Shown: positions 8,911 through 17,650 of the stretch, one piece after another
How the letters are laid out: each line of letters opens with the position of its first letter
Numbering within the stretch: position 1 is the first letter of the stretch
Assembly (NCBI RefSeq): GCF_964642095.1
Contig: NZ_OZ209244.1
Span: 1,364,001 to 1,428,000, forward strand
Source: Fretibacterium fastidiosum
Lineage (GTDB): Bacteria; Synergistota; Synergistia; Synergistales; Aminobacteriaceae
Length of the DNA: 64,000 bases
Reading direction: 5' to 3'
Program-made: the position numbers and the translations under genes
Notes under the pieces: generated by a model
The model's database searches: none
What the model saw: only the letters and a program-made list of their open reading frames with translations
Told to the model about the DNA's origin: nothing

Positions 8911-8946
8911 TAAAAGGGACGGGAGGCCGATCGGCCCCCCGTCCTT
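8911..8946 (-). terminator. Rho-independent terminator of the symporter gene
   Basis: On the minus strand a GC stem (GGACGGG.GGCC / GGCC.CCCGTCC, loop GATC) is followed by TTTTAT. It lies about 40 bases past the symporter stop codon and separates it from the hydroxylase operon. Confidence 0.75.
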
Positions 8947-8984
8947 CGGGTGCGAGGCGCGCTCTTTTTTCGGAGCGCCGTTTT

Positions 8985-10376
8985 TTACAGCCCGCGGTAG
9001 AGGATGACGATGAGGGCCAGCGGGATGCAGTAGGAGACGAAGAGGCTGATCCATCCGGGGATGCGGATGAAGCCCTTTGCCCCCAGGTTGCAGTCGTCGC
9101 GGTAGTTCTCGAACTTCCAGTCGAAGGACAGGTAGAGGGCCACCAGGATGGCGCAGACCGGCATCATGATGTCCCCGGAGAGGTGGTCGAAGAAGTTGAA
9201 GATGTCGCGGCCCATGATCTTGTAAGCGGCCCAGGCGTTGGCGGGGTCGGGGTTCAGGGAGAGGATGGCCGGGATGCCCAGGAGGAACATGACGAGCAGG
9301 ACGCCCCAGGTGGAGGCCTTGCGGCTCACCTTGAAGTACTCGGCGAAGCTGGCGGCCGGGGCCTCGAGGTAGCCGATGCCGGAGGTGAAGCCTGCCAGGG
9401 CCGCCAGGATGAAGAACATCGCGCCCCAGATCGTCCCGCCGGGCATCTGGCCGAAGATGACGGGCAGCGCCTCGAAGACGAGGCCGAAGCCGCTGGTGGG
9501 GTCCATGCCGTAGCAGAAGAGCGCCGGGAAGACCACGACGCCGGCCACGATGGCGAAGCCCGTGTCCATGGAGATGACCCAGAAGCTGTCCATGGGGAGG
9601 TCGCTGTCGCTTCCCAGGTAGGAGCCGTAGACGACGGCCGTGGCGATGCCGATGCCGATGGAGAAGAAGGCCTGCCCCAGGGCGGCCAGCACGGCCTCCC
9701 AGGAGAGCTTGCTGAAGTCCGGCGTCAGGTACCACTTCAGGCCGTCGAGCGCCGTCCTGCCCCCCTCGACGGCGGGCTTCATCATGGCGGAGTTCACCGC
9801 CAGGACGATCAGCATGATGCCCAGGATGGGCAGAAGGAACTTGCAGGTGCGCTCCACGCCGTCCTTGACCCCCTGGGTGACGGTGATGCCCAGGGCGAAG
9901 ACGACGAAGAGCGTGTAGCCCGCCATCTTGGCGGGGCTCCTCATGAGCTCGTCGAACATGGCCTTCGTCGAGGCCGGCGTGGCGCCGTGGAACGCGCCCT
10001 GAACGGACTCCACGGCGTAGGCGAACATCCAGCCGATGATGACCATGTAGTAGGCCATCAGGACGATGCAGGCGGTGCAGCCCACCCAGCCGATCAGGTT
10101 CGCCGGCGTCGTCTTGCCCCCGGTGTGCTCCCTGATGCCCACGATGGGCGTGCGCTTGATCTTGCGCCCCAGGCCGACCTCTGCGGTGAAGAGGGGGAAG
10201 CCGATCAGGATGCAGATCAGCACGTAGACGAGCAGGAACGCGCCGCCGCCGTAGGTCCCTGTCAGATAGGGGAAACGCCAGATGTTTCCGAGGCCGATGG
10301 AGAAGCCTGCCGCGGAGAGGATGAAGCCGATGCGGCTGCCCCAGGTTTCGCGCTTTTGTCCAACCTGTTCAGACAT
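8985..10376 (-). CDS. Sodium-dependent amino-acid/amine transporter, NSS (SNF) family
   Basis: A 463-residue membrane carrier of the neurotransmitter:sodium symporter family. The N-terminal signature W-G-S-R-I-G-F-I-L-S-A-A-G-F-S-I-G-L-G-N-I-W-R-F-P-Y is clear and contains the unwound TM1 that binds Na+ and substrate. ATG at 10376 is chosen: AAGGTGG precedes it at 7 bases, and it gives the normal MSEQ...ETWGSRIG start. It lies next to the grdX-grdB-grdE genes on the same strand (251 bases apart), so it may import the glycine, sarcosine or betaine those genes reduce. Bacterial members carry diverse amino acids, so the substrate is open. Confidence 0.88.
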   Translation of the reverse strand: MSEQVGQKRETWGSRIGFILSAAGFSIGLGNIWRFPYLTGTYGGGAFLLVYVLICILIGFPLFTAEVGLGRKIKRTPIVGIREHTGGKTTPANLIGWVGCTACIVLMAYYMVIIGWMFAYAVESVQGAFHGATPASTKAMFDELMRSPAKMAGYTLFVVFALGITVTQGVKDGVERTCKFLLPILGIMLIVLAVNSAMMKPAVEGGRTALDGLKWYLTPDFSKLSWEAVLAALGQAFFSIGIGIATAVVYGSYLGSDSDLPMDSFWVISMDTGFAIVAGVVVFPALFCYGMDPTSGFGLVFEALPVIFGQMPGGTIWGAMFFILAALAGFTSGIGYLEAPAASFAEYFKVSRKASTWGVLLVMFLLGIPAILSLNPDPANAWAAYKIMGRDIFNFFDHLSGDIMMPVCAILVALYLSFDWKFENYRDDCNLGAKGFIRIPGWISLFVSYCIPLALIVILYRGL

Positions 10377-10626
10377 GATAAAACCACCTTCCGTTGGTAT
10401 CGAAGTTGCATTGAACGCTTTATCGCTTGAAGCGCGGGCCGGCGGTCGAGGCCGGCCCGCAGCGCGCCTCACAGCATGCAACAGGAAGAACGCATGAAGG
10501 ATGAGGATATCCGCCATGCGTGGAGGTCATAACATTTTGCGAAAAATTTAAGCCCCCGCAGCCGCAGGAATCGCCTTGAGGGGCCTGAACCGCGCGAAAG
10601 CTTTTGAGGCGAATGAGGAACGGGGC

Positions 10627-11067
10627 TCAGGGGAGGGGAGCGGCTTCGGAGCCTCCCTCCTTCAGGTCGAGGCAGAGTCGGGAGTCCCTGAGGGCCCTGC
10701 AGAGGAGGTCCTCGTCGATCAGGGCGAAGTCCTCGCTGCGGCCCGGGCCGGCGTCCTCGTCGATGGCCCGCTGGGTCGTGAGCCGCTCACGGGCCTTCGC
10801 GAGGGACAGGAGGCCCGCCGCGTCGTAGCGCCTCGCGCTTTGAGCCAGGAGCAGCGAGCGGTAGGGCGCCCGCATGAGGGGGACGTTGGGGGGCAGGGGG
10901 GCGGAGACCAGCGTTCGGCCCTCCTGCAGCAGGGCCTCGGTCCTGTCCAGGACGTCGAGGGGGGACCCCTCGACCCGGTGGACGGAGGCGACCCCATGGC
11001 TGACCGCGAAGTCCGCGGTCAGCCTGGGGTTGTTCGTCACGATCTCAAAAACAGCACCGCCGTCCAT
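10627..11067 (-). CDS. grdX: GrdX family protein
   Basis: A 146-residue protein with the features of GrdX, a small protein of unknown function found in glycine/betaine/sarcosine reductase operons. Seen are EIVTNNP at the N-terminus, VEGSPLDVL, and APYRSLLL. It directly follows the selenoprotein gene (23 bases). The ATG at 11067 is preferred; an upstream TTG at 11100 would overlap the previous gene by 11 bases. In clostridial operons grdX is usually first; here it is last. Confidence 0.7.
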   Translation of the reverse strand: MDGGAVFEIVTNNPRLTADFAVSHGVASVHRVEGSPLDVLDRTEALLQEGRTLVSAPLPPNVPLMRAPYRSLLLAQSARRYDAAGLLSLAKARERLTTQRAIDEDAGPGRSEDFALIDEDLLCRALRDSRLCLDLKEGGSEAAPLP

Positions 11068-11089
11068 CGGGGTCCGCGTGCCTTCGAGA

Positions 11090-12394
11090 TCAGTCCTCAA
11101 AGATCGTCTGATCGTCGATGGGGGTCTGCATGGCCTTGAGAGCGCGCATCACGAGTTCGCGCCTCTTGGCCTTGTCGCCAGCTTCGCCCAGCTGGGGCGA
11201 CCCCACCGGATGGGGGATGGCCACGCCGGGGACGATACGGTTGGCGCCCACCGTCATCATGATGGGCACGATCGTCGCGATCTGCACCACGGGGATGCCC
11301 GCCGCCTTCTCGATCTCACGCGTCATCGATGCACCGCATCGAGTGCAGGTGCCTCAGGTGGAGGTGAGGATGGCCGCGTCCACCCCGGCCTTCTTCAGCT
11401 CGGCGCCTATTTCCCTGCCGAACTTCTCCGCAAAGGCCACGGCCGTGCCCGTGCCCGTCGTCGTGTAGAAGTAGGGGTGGACCTTGGCGAAGACCCCCTC
11501 CTTCTCCAGCTCCCGCATGACGTCCAGCGGGACCACCACGTCGGGGTCCTCGTTGGCGAAGGTGCGGTCGTAGCCGCCATGGATGGACTCGTAGGCGCCC
11601 TTCATGTCGGAGAGCTTCGAGATGTCGTAGGTGCCGAAGCTCTCGGCGGAGGAGACGCGGATGTGATCCGGGTTGCCGGTGGGGACGATGCCGCCCGAAC
11701 TCACGAGGGCGATCGTGGCCTTCTTGATGTCCTTGACGGGGGCCGCCGGCGGGATCTTGTTGAACTTCGGCATCTCGTACTCCGTGCGGAACTCCTCGCC
11801 CTTCAGCTTCTTGAGGAGCATCTCCACCGCGCGCTCGGCGCCGTTCTTCTCGTGGATGAAGTTCTTGCGGACGCCGCGGTGGATGTAGCCCTCCACGCGT
11901 GCCGGGCCCAGGGGTTCGCCCGAAAGCAGCTTCAGCGCCAGGGCGGCCATGGACTTCAGGTTCTTCCCCATGCCCCGGGCGCTGTCCGCGCAGGGGACGA
12001 TGTAGGTCTTCTTGGAGTAGAGCTCCACGCCGGGGTTCTCGATGTACATGCCCGTCAGCGTCGGGATCTTGAGCTCCGCGGCCGCCACCGAGGCGATGTC
12101 GCCGCAGGCGAAGCCGTAGCGTCCGGCGTTGAAGGCGGGGCCTGCGATCAGGATGTCCGGCTTCAGGTCCCGGATGAGCTTCAGGCACTCCTCCCGCGCC
12201 TTGTCCGTGTTGTTCCCGTAATAGCTGTCGCCGCAGACGACGGTGCCGACGATCTTCGCGCCGTCGCCCAGTTCCTTGGCGAGCCCCACGCCGGGGCCAA
12301 TGAGCTCCTCCTTGAAGAAGGGCGTCTGGTCGGCCTTCTCCTCGCCGCCGATGCCGGCGTAGAACTGGTTGATATAGTGAACTACACGCTTCAT
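11090..12394 (-). CDS. Glycine/sarcosine/betaine reductase protein B, selenocysteine subunit (GrdB/GrdF/GrdH type)
   Basis: The frame is interrupted by one in-frame TGA (11354-11356, codon 347) in the context TSTUGTCTRCGAS, the selenocysteine site of GrdB-type proteins. Read as Sec, the product is 434 residues, the family length. The N-terminus VVHYINQFYAGIGGEEKAD and the segment IAGPAFNAGRYGFACG are diagnostic. The Sec attacks the Schiff-base-activated substrate, releasing the amine and passing a carboxymethyl group to protein A. A strong site (AAGGAGG, 10 bases) precedes the ATG. The gene pairs with the grdE-like gene 72 bases upstream. Which of the three substrates is used cannot be decided here; proteins A and C are not in the window. 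Confidence 0.88.
11331..11352 (-). promoter_or_regulatory. Candidate bacterial SECIS stem-loop
   Basis: Immediately 3' of the UGA, the message can fold GCACC/GGTGC, one bulged U, then GCA/TGC around a 5-base loop CTCGA. A bulged U in the stem and a small apical loop resemble SelB-binding bacterial SECIS elements. Folding was done by eye; the stem starts closer to the UGA than in E. coli. Confidence 0.5.
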
Positions 12395-12466
12395 CGTGTC
12401 ATATCCTCCTTATCTGGTCCAGGCTTTCTTAAAAGAATGGCTCCGTTCCCGGCCTTCCAGCCAGGG

Positions 12467-13753
12467 TTAGATCCACTCGCAGCCGACCTTGTTGAACCCG
12501 ATCTCCGCCGTTGAGGCGATGATCGCCTGCATCTCCACGTACATGGAGCCGTCCTTGCGCAGGCTTTCGGCCGCGCCGCCCGACAGGTGGGCGATGGACT
12601 CGGGCCAGCCGTAGACGTTCTTCATGGCGGGGACCTCGAGCATCTCGTTCACGTTGCCCGTGGACACGAAGCCCGTCATCTCAGGCGTGGCGTCGGCCAG
12701 GCTCTGGCTCGCGCCGTCCGTCCCGGCGGCCTCGTCGGAGACGACCACGGACTTGATCCCCGCGCGCTCGAAATTGCGGGCGTTCATGCAGAGGTCCGTG
12801 TCCGGGTTGCCGTAGCCCTCCTCGGAGACGATGACGCCGTCCGCGCCAAGCTCCTGAGCGATGGAGAGGTTCATCTGGGACGCGCGGACCTTGCCCATCA
12901 GCACCGTGCTCTCCTGGGTGGGGATGACGCCCAGGAAGTTCAGGTCCTTGCCGTGGCGCGCGTAGAGGGCCGCCACGATGGGGTTGTGCACGTGGTGCCA
13001 CGTGGTGTTCTTATCGCAGGCGGAGACGCAGTTGCCGGAAACCATCGCGCCGTCCAGCACCTCGTTGGGGTGCAGCAGCGTCGGAAGGGCGGGGCGGATG
13101 TCCGCACCGTAGACGTAGGTGTCGTGCAGAAGCCCCTGGGTGATGTTCATGCAGACGTAGATCACCTTCGGCAAGTTCGGGTGCTTCTCCTTCTCCTCCG
13201 GGACGGTGCCCTTCTCGAAGACATCAACGACGTCCGGCTTGGCGTCGCGGCACTTGTCCGCCAGGTACACGCCGAGCTTCAGTCCCGCCTCCCGCAGGAC
13301 CTGCTCGTACTGATGCTGCTCCAGGTCCTTGATGGGCTCCACCACCAACACCACGTTCTGCGTGGCGGAGAAGGGCGTGTAGACCGCGCCCGGGCCGCTC
13401 ATGTCGATGAAGCCCTCCTGGAAGGCCACGATGGGCCCGCAGGTCACCACGGCTGCGCCGTCCAACACGAGGGTCCTGCCCTCGCCGCAGCGGGCCATGG
13501 CGGTGTTGTTGAAGCCGGGGTAGTAGCCCTTGCGGTCCAGCTTCACGCGGGGCTCCACCACGTCCTTCACGGGGATGATGCGCGTGCTCTCGCCGGGGCG
13601 CGCCAGTTCGAGGTCCACCCTGGCGAAGCGGTCCTCCTCGGCGATCAGGGCCTTCGCCTCCTCCTTGTTCACGTAGAGGACGCCGTCCTTGACGCACGTC
13701 GCGCTGCCCCACTGGACGTCCTTCACCTTCACCTTGTGCAGTTCCAGTCTCAT
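12467..13753 (-). CDS. Glycine/sarcosine/betaine reductase protein B, pyruvoyl proprotein (GrdE/GrdG/GrdI type)
   Basis: A 428-residue proprotein that in this family self-cleaves to give a pyruvoyl group, which binds the substrate amine as a Schiff base. The conserved processing region reads VSGNCVSACDKNTTWHH; Asn-Cys at 241-242 is the likely cleavage point. The start MRLELHKVKVKDVQWG and the segment GKDLNFLGVIPTQEST are also typical. A perfect AGGAGG lies 10 bases before the ATG. It is the first gene of the grdE-grdB-grdX group and is divergent from the regulator at 14028. Substrate type is undecided. Confidence 0.88.
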   Translation of the reverse strand: MRLELHKVKVKDVQWGSATCVKDGVLYVNKEEAKALIAEEDRFARVDLELARPGESTRIIPVKDVVEPRVKLDRKGYYPGFNNTAMARCGEGRTLVLDGAAVVTCGPIVAFQEGFIDMSGPGAVYTPFSATQNVVLVVEPIKDLEQHQYEQVLREAGLKLGVYLADKCRDAKPDVVDVFEKGTVPEEKEKHPNLPKVIYVCMNITQGLLHDTYVYGADIRPALPTLLHPNEVLDGAMVSGNCVSACDKNTTWHHVHNPIVAALYARHGKDLNFLGVIPTQESTVLMGKVRASQMNLSIAQELGADGVIVSEEGYGNPDTDLCMNARNFERAGIKSVVVSDEAAGTDGASQSLADATPEMTGFVSTGNVNEMLEVPAMKNVYGWPESIAHLSGGAAESLRKDGSMYVEMQAIIASTAEIGFNKVGCEWI

Positions 13754-14027
13754 GCTGCAAGCTTCCTCCTTTTTCTGTTTTGCCGCCCCCCGCCCCGATG
13801 GCCGGCGCGATGCGCCGACGCCCGGCTTTCGTGAGGGGTGTGGGCGGGAGGGAACAGGAATCCCTGTGGCTCATGAAACCTATGATAAATTTAGAGGCAT
13901 CGGGGGGCATTATTCGATGGAATATAAATGGGCGGGATATAGAAAATTTTTTTGTTCTGTTGCATAATATCGCTTGTATGAGACGCCGCTGTGGAGCGGC
14001 AGAGAATCGCACGGAGGAGGGGTTCGG

Positions 14028-15203
14028 GTGCGCAGAAAGACGGCGCAGGCCATCGCGGAGATGACGAGCGAGGTGCTGGGGTACGGCGTGCTGGTGACGG
14101 ACGAGGATGGGGTCATCATCGGATGCAGCGAGGTCGCCCGTGTGGGGAAGCTCCACGCGCCCTCCCTGCCCGTGCTGGCCAGCGGGATGCCGAACCTGAC
14201 GTCGAAGGAGGAGGCGCAGACGATGGGGGTGAAGCCGGGCTACACGGCGCCCATCATGCTGTCCGGCCGCGTGGCGGGGACGGTGTCCATCGCCGGGCTG
14301 CCCCGCGACGTGGAGCGCTACGGCCGCCTCGTCAAACGTCAGGCGGAGGTGCTCCTGATGGAGCAGGCGTTCCTGGAAAGGCGCCTCAGGCGGCAGTGGG
14401 CGGTGCAGGAGCTGGCGGAGAGCATCATGCTCTACCGGCCCGAGGACGGAGGGGGCGAGGCCCTGTTGCAGCGGGGGCAGGACCTGGGCTTTGACCTGGG
14501 GGGCTGCCGCATCGCCGTCGTGCTGAACGTCCGGAGTCCGGAGGATCGCCCTTCCGCCGGAGGGGAGAACGCCTTTCGGGAGATGGTCCTGAACCGCATC
14601 GTCAACTTCTTCGGCGGTCCGGAGCACCTCGTCTCCCCGCTGAGCAGCCAGCAGATCGTGGCCTTCCTCAGCCTCTCCTGCGGGCGGGGGATGGAGGAGA
14701 CGGCCCTTCGCCTCTGCGAGGAGCTCGTGGCGCAGCTCCGGGAGGCGGGGGTCGAGGCGGAGGCGGGCATCGGACGTGGGGCGGAGGGGCTGCCGCGCCT
14801 GGCGGAGTCCGCCCACCTGGCGCGGGAAGCCCTCTCCACGGGGCGTGCGCTGGGGCTGACGGTCTGCGCCGCGCGGGACCTGAGCGCGGAGATGCTGCTG
14901 TCCTACCTCCCGGCCTGGCGCAAGCGTCAGCACATCGAACACGTGCTGGGGGACGGCATGGACGCGACGCTGACGGAGACCTTCCTGGCCTGGTGCCGCA
15001 ACCCCTTCTCCGCCAACAGGGTGGCGCGGGAGCTGTCCATCCACCGCAACACCCTGCAGTACCGGCTGAAGAAGATCCGGGAGGTCCTGGGGCTCGACCC
15101 CTGGAACTTCCACGACGGCTTCGCCGTCTGGTCGGCCCTGATCCTTCGGAAGTTCAGCCGTTCCTTCAGAGCGGAGGGGGCGGGGCGCGCCCCGGAGCCC
15201 TGA
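14028..15203 (+). CDS. CdaR/PucR-type transcriptional regulator, divergent from the reductase genes
   Basis: A 391-residue regulator. Residues 1-130 match the sugar-diacid-recognition (CdaR N-terminal) fold (AQAIAEMTSEVLGYGVLVTDEDGVIIG). The C-terminus has the PucR helix-turn-helix: N-P-F-S-A-N-R-V-A-R-E-L-S-I-H-R-N-T-L-Q-Y-R-L-K-K-I. GTG at 14028 is chosen because GGAGGAGGGG precedes it at 5-6 bases; upstream in-frame starts lack a site. Its divergent position beside grdE suggests it senses the reductase substrate or a product and controls that operon. The 274-base spacer (13754-14027) is AT-rich near its centre and must hold both promoters, but I could not assign clear hexamers. Confidence 0.8.
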   Translation: MRRKTAQAIAEMTSEVLGYGVLVTDEDGVIIGCSEVARVGKLHAPSLPVLASGMPNLTSKEEAQTMGVKPGYTAPIMLSGRVAGTVSIAGLPRDVERYGRLVKRQAEVLLMEQAFLERRLRRQWAVQELAESIMLYRPEDGGGEALLQRGQDLGFDLGGCRIAVVLNVRSPEDRPSAGGENAFREMVLNRIVNFFGGPEHLVSPLSSQQIVAFLSLSCGRGMEETALRLCEELVAQLREAGVEAEAGIGRGAEGLPRLAESAHLAREALSTGRALGLTVCAARDLSAEMLLSYLPAWRKRQHIEHVLGDGMDATLTETFLAWCRNPFSANRVARELSIHRNTLQYRLKKIREVLGLDPWNFHDGFAVWSALILRKFSRSFRAEGAGRAPEP

Positions 15204-15209
15204 GCGCGG

Positions 15210-15215
15210 TATAAT
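15210..15215 (+). promoter_or_regulatory. Candidate -10 box for the nnrD operon
   Basis: TATAAT sits 62 bases before the nnrD start, in the short gap after the regulator stop. No convincing -35 hexamer is at the proper distance. Confidence 0.35.
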
Positions 15216-15277
15216 AGTTGGCGGAAGCGAATCGAATTATTGAAGCAAACTTTTTATAAGGAAGGGAAGTGAACGCC

Positions 15278-16129
15278 ATGATTCAGAACGTGACGCGGGA
15301 CGAGGTCGTCGCCCTGCTGCCCCGCAGGAGGCCGGACATGCACAAGGGGGAGCGCGGCCGTCTGCTGGCGGCGGGGGGCTCGGCCCGCTACCCCGGTGCG
15401 CCGTCGCTCTCCGCACAGGGCGCGCTGCGGTGTGGCTGCGGCCTGGTGTCGCTGCTCTCCCTGCCCTCCGTCTGCGCCGCCTGCGTTGCGCGCCTGCCGG
15501 AGGCCGTGTGCTGGCCCCTGGAGGACCCGGACGAATGGCTTGACGTGGCCCTGTCGGAGGCCTCCTCCTTCGGGGCAGCCCTCCTGGGGCCGGGGCTGGG
15601 CCGGATGGAGGCCGCGATGCGCTTTGTGGCGGGGATGTGGGGCCGGTGGCCCGGTCCGCTCCTGGTGGACGGCGACGGCCTCTACGCGCTGGCCCTTCAG
15701 GGTGCAAACTGTCGCCTGCGGGAGGACGTGGTGCTGACGCCCCACGAGGGCGAGGCCGCGCGCCTCCTGGGGACGACGCCCGACGCGGTGCGGGAGGACC
15801 GGGAGGGCGCGGCGCGGCGCCTGGCGGAGCGCTGGGGCTGCGTCCTCCTGAAGGGTCACGGCAGCCTGCTGGCCTGTCGGGGGCGCTCGACGGTGCAGCG
15901 GCTGACCTGGGGCGGCCCGGAGCTGGCCGTTCCGGGGTCGGGGGACGTGCTGTCTGGGGCTATCGGGGCCTTCATGGCCGGCGGGATGGCCCCGCGGGAC
16001 GCGGCGCTCCTGGGCGGCGCGGTACACGGCATGGCGGGGGAGTGGCTGGCTGCGGGCGGTGTCGACGGCGTCCTGGCCAGCGAGATCGCGGACGCGATGC
16101 GCCTCGTGCTGGGGGAGCTCCGGTCGTGA
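15278..16129 (+). CDS. nnrD: ADP/ATP-dependent NAD(P)H-hydrate dehydratase
   Basis: A 283-residue YjeF C-domain / ribokinase-fold enzyme that repairs hydrated NAD(P)H. Motifs seen are HKGERGRLLAAGGS at the N-terminus, VLTPHEGEAARLLG, VLLKGHGSLL and GSGDVLSGAIGAFMAGG (the GSGD anion hole and catalytic Asp). The epimerase domain often fused at the N-terminus is absent. The ATG at 15278 is preferred over the GTG 9 bases earlier because AAGGAAGGGAAG then sits at a proper distance. It heads a run of overlapping genes with tsaE and tsaB, a common bacterial arrangement. Confidence 0.88.
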   Translation: MIQNVTRDEVVALLPRRRPDMHKGERGRLLAAGGSARYPGAPSLSAQGALRCGCGLVSLLSLPSVCAACVARLPEAVCWPLEDPDEWLDVALSEASSFGAALLGPGLGRMEAAMRFVAGMWGRWPGPLLVDGDGLYALALQGANCRLREDVVLTPHEGEAARLLGTTPDAVREDREGAARRLAERWGCVLLKGHGSLLACRGRSTVQRLTWGGPELAVPGSGDVLSGAIGAFMAGGMAPRDAALLGGAVHGMAGEWLAAGGVDGVLASEIADAMRLVLGELRS

Positions 16130-16425
16130 GCTACCGCCATCGCCGGCGCGTGGACTGGGCCGAGGAGATCCGCAAGACGGAGCGCATCCGGCGGCGGGGC
16201 CTCTTCACGAGCCTTTTGAGCTTTGCCGTGGCCGCGGCGGTCCTCATCGGGGTGAACCGCACGGGCGGCGTGGACATCAGCGTCCCCCGCCGGGTGATCT
16301 CCATCGCCTGCATCGTCGTGGCCTGCTTCGTGCTGCGCGTCACGATGCGCCACCGCGCCCGCGTGGTGCGCGAGCGGCAGGAGAGGGCGCTTCAGGAACG
16401 CATCGAGAAGGAGAGGGAGGAATGA
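16126..16425 (+). CDS. Small two-span membrane protein, unknown
   Basis: A 99-residue protein starting at a GTG that overlaps the nnrD stop (GTGA) and preceded by GGGGGAG. It has a basic N-terminus (SYRHRRRVDW), two hydrophobic segments (about residues 27-44 and 58-74), and a highly charged C-terminal tail rich in Arg and Glu. Its stop overlaps the tsaE start (ATGA). I recognise no family; the tight coupling on both sides shows it is a real gene. Confidence 0.7.
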   Translation: MSYRHRRRVDWAEEIRKTERIRRRGLFTSLLSFAVAAAVLIGVNRTGGVDISVPRRVISIACIVVACFVLRVTMRHRARVVRERQERALQERIEKEREE

Positions 16426-16937
16426 CGACTCTGGCCCTGAGGTCGTCCTCCGAGGGGGCGACCCGGAACCTGGGCCGGCTCCTGGGCCGCGCCCTGAGGC
16501 CGGGGGTCGCGGTGCTCCTTCGGGGGGACCTGGGCGCGGGCAAGACCGTGCTGGTCCGCGGCGTGGGCGACGAGCTGGGGGCGAAGGGCGTTCGCAGCCC
16601 CTCCTTCACGCTGGTCAACGAGTATCGGACGCCGGCCCTGCTCCTGGTCCACGCGGACCTCTACCGCCTGGACGCCGGGGGCGCGGACGCCCTGGGGCTG
16701 GAGGAGTACGCGGGGCTGCCGGACGCGGCGCTCCTGGTGGAGTGGCCGGACCGCTGGTCCTTCCCCCCGCGGGAGGACGTCCTGGACGTCCGCATCGAGG
16801 CGCTGGACGAGGGCACCCGGCGGCTGTCCCTCAGCGCGGCGGGCGCGGGCGCGGAGGGGGTGCTCCGGGCCCTCGCGGAGGCGGCGCGGACCGGGTGTCC
16901 GGGCGTCGAGGCCGCGGGTTGGGAGGGGAATCGATGA
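16422..16937 (+). CDS. tsaE: tRNA threonylcarbamoyladenosine biosynthesis ATPase TsaE
   Basis: A 171-residue P-loop ATPase that helps TsaB/TsaD install t6A on ANN-decoding tRNAs. The Walker A GDLGAGKT is at residues 35-42, followed by the TsaE-specific VRSPSFTLVNEY and HADLYRLD segments and a VEWPDR motif. It overlaps both neighbours by 4 bases and directly precedes tsaB, the usual bacterial order. The C-terminal 20 residues are Ala/Gly-rich and less conserved. Confidence 0.92.
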   Translation: MTTLALRSSSEGATRNLGRLLGRALRPGVAVLLRGDLGAGKTVLVRGVGDELGAKGVRSPSFTLVNEYRTPALLLVHADLYRLDAGGADALGLEEYAGLPDAALLVEWPDRWSFPPREDVLDVRIEALDEGTRRLSLSAAGAGAEGVLRALAEAARTGCPGVEAAGWEGNR

Positions 16938-17572
16938 GGGGCCGCGTGTTGGCGCTGGACTGCAGCCTGAGGCTGACGGGGGTGGCGCTGGGCGAGGAGG
17001 GGCGGGAGGTCGCCTCGGAGGCGCTGGACTTGGGCCGGTGCCAGGCGGCGGAGCTGCCACTCATGGCGGCCCGCCTCCTGGAGGGGGCTGGCTGGGCGGT
17101 GCAGGACCTGGACCTCGTGGCCGTGACCAGTGGACCGGGCTACTTCACGGGCATCCGCGTGGGGGCGGCCTACGCGGCGGCGCTGGCCTTCGGCCTGGGC
17201 GTGGGGCTGGTGCCCGTTCCCTCATTGGAGATGCTGGCCTTGTCCTGCCCGGACCGCACGGCGGTGCTGGCCCTGGTCTACGCCGGACGCGGCTTCGTCT
17301 ACGCGGCGTCCCACGGCGTGTCGGAGGGCTGTCCCGCGGGGGAGTACGGAGGGGAGTTCATCGCGGAGTGGATGGCCTGCCACCCCGGGGTCCAGGCCAT
17401 ATCGGACGATCCGCAGCGCGCGGCCCGTGCGGCGGACTTGACCTTCCCCATCCGGGCGGTGCGGCCCGACGTCCGGGTGCTGACCCAGGTGGCCTGGGCC
17501 CGCCGGGATCGGGCCATTGACCCGAAGGAGCTGAAGGTGGCCTACTGCCGCGCTCCCCAGGGGATGGAGTGA
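16934..17572 (+). CDS. tsaB: tRNA threonylcarbamoyladenosine biosynthesis protein TsaB
   Basis: A 212-residue ASKHA-fold partner of TsaD. It begins VLALDCSLRLTGVAL and contains VTSGPGYFTGIRVGAAYAAAL, matching the GPGSFTGLRIG signature of the family. The start overlaps the tsaE stop (ATGA). Length is slightly shorter than the usual 220-235 residues, with a compact C-terminus. Confidence 0.9.
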   Translation: MRGRVLALDCSLRLTGVALGEEGREVASEALDLGRCQAAELPLMAARLLEGAGWAVQDLDLVAVTSGPGYFTGIRVGAAYAAALAFGLGVGLVPVPSLEMLALSCPDRTAVLALVYAGRGFVYAASHGVSEGCPAGEYGGEFIAEWMACHPGVQAISDDPQRAARAADLTFPIRAVRPDVRVLTQVAWARRDRAIDPKELKVAYCRAPQGME

Positions 17573-17650
17573 AGGTGGCTCGCCCCCAGCGGGGCCGACG
17601 GGCTTTGAATCGAGTTTTTGAAATTGAATCTTAAGGGAGGAAACGCGATC

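Noticed and set aside
11354..11356. grdB as a frameshifted or nonsense pseudogene
   Set aside because: Both halves are in the same frame, the TGA falls at the known Sec position, and the protein is of normal length when read through.
13224..15113. A 629-codon minus-strand open frame
   Set aside because: Overlaps grdE and the CdaR-type regulator in another frame; composition is Arg/Pro/Gly/Gln-rich with no domain, a GC-driven shadow.
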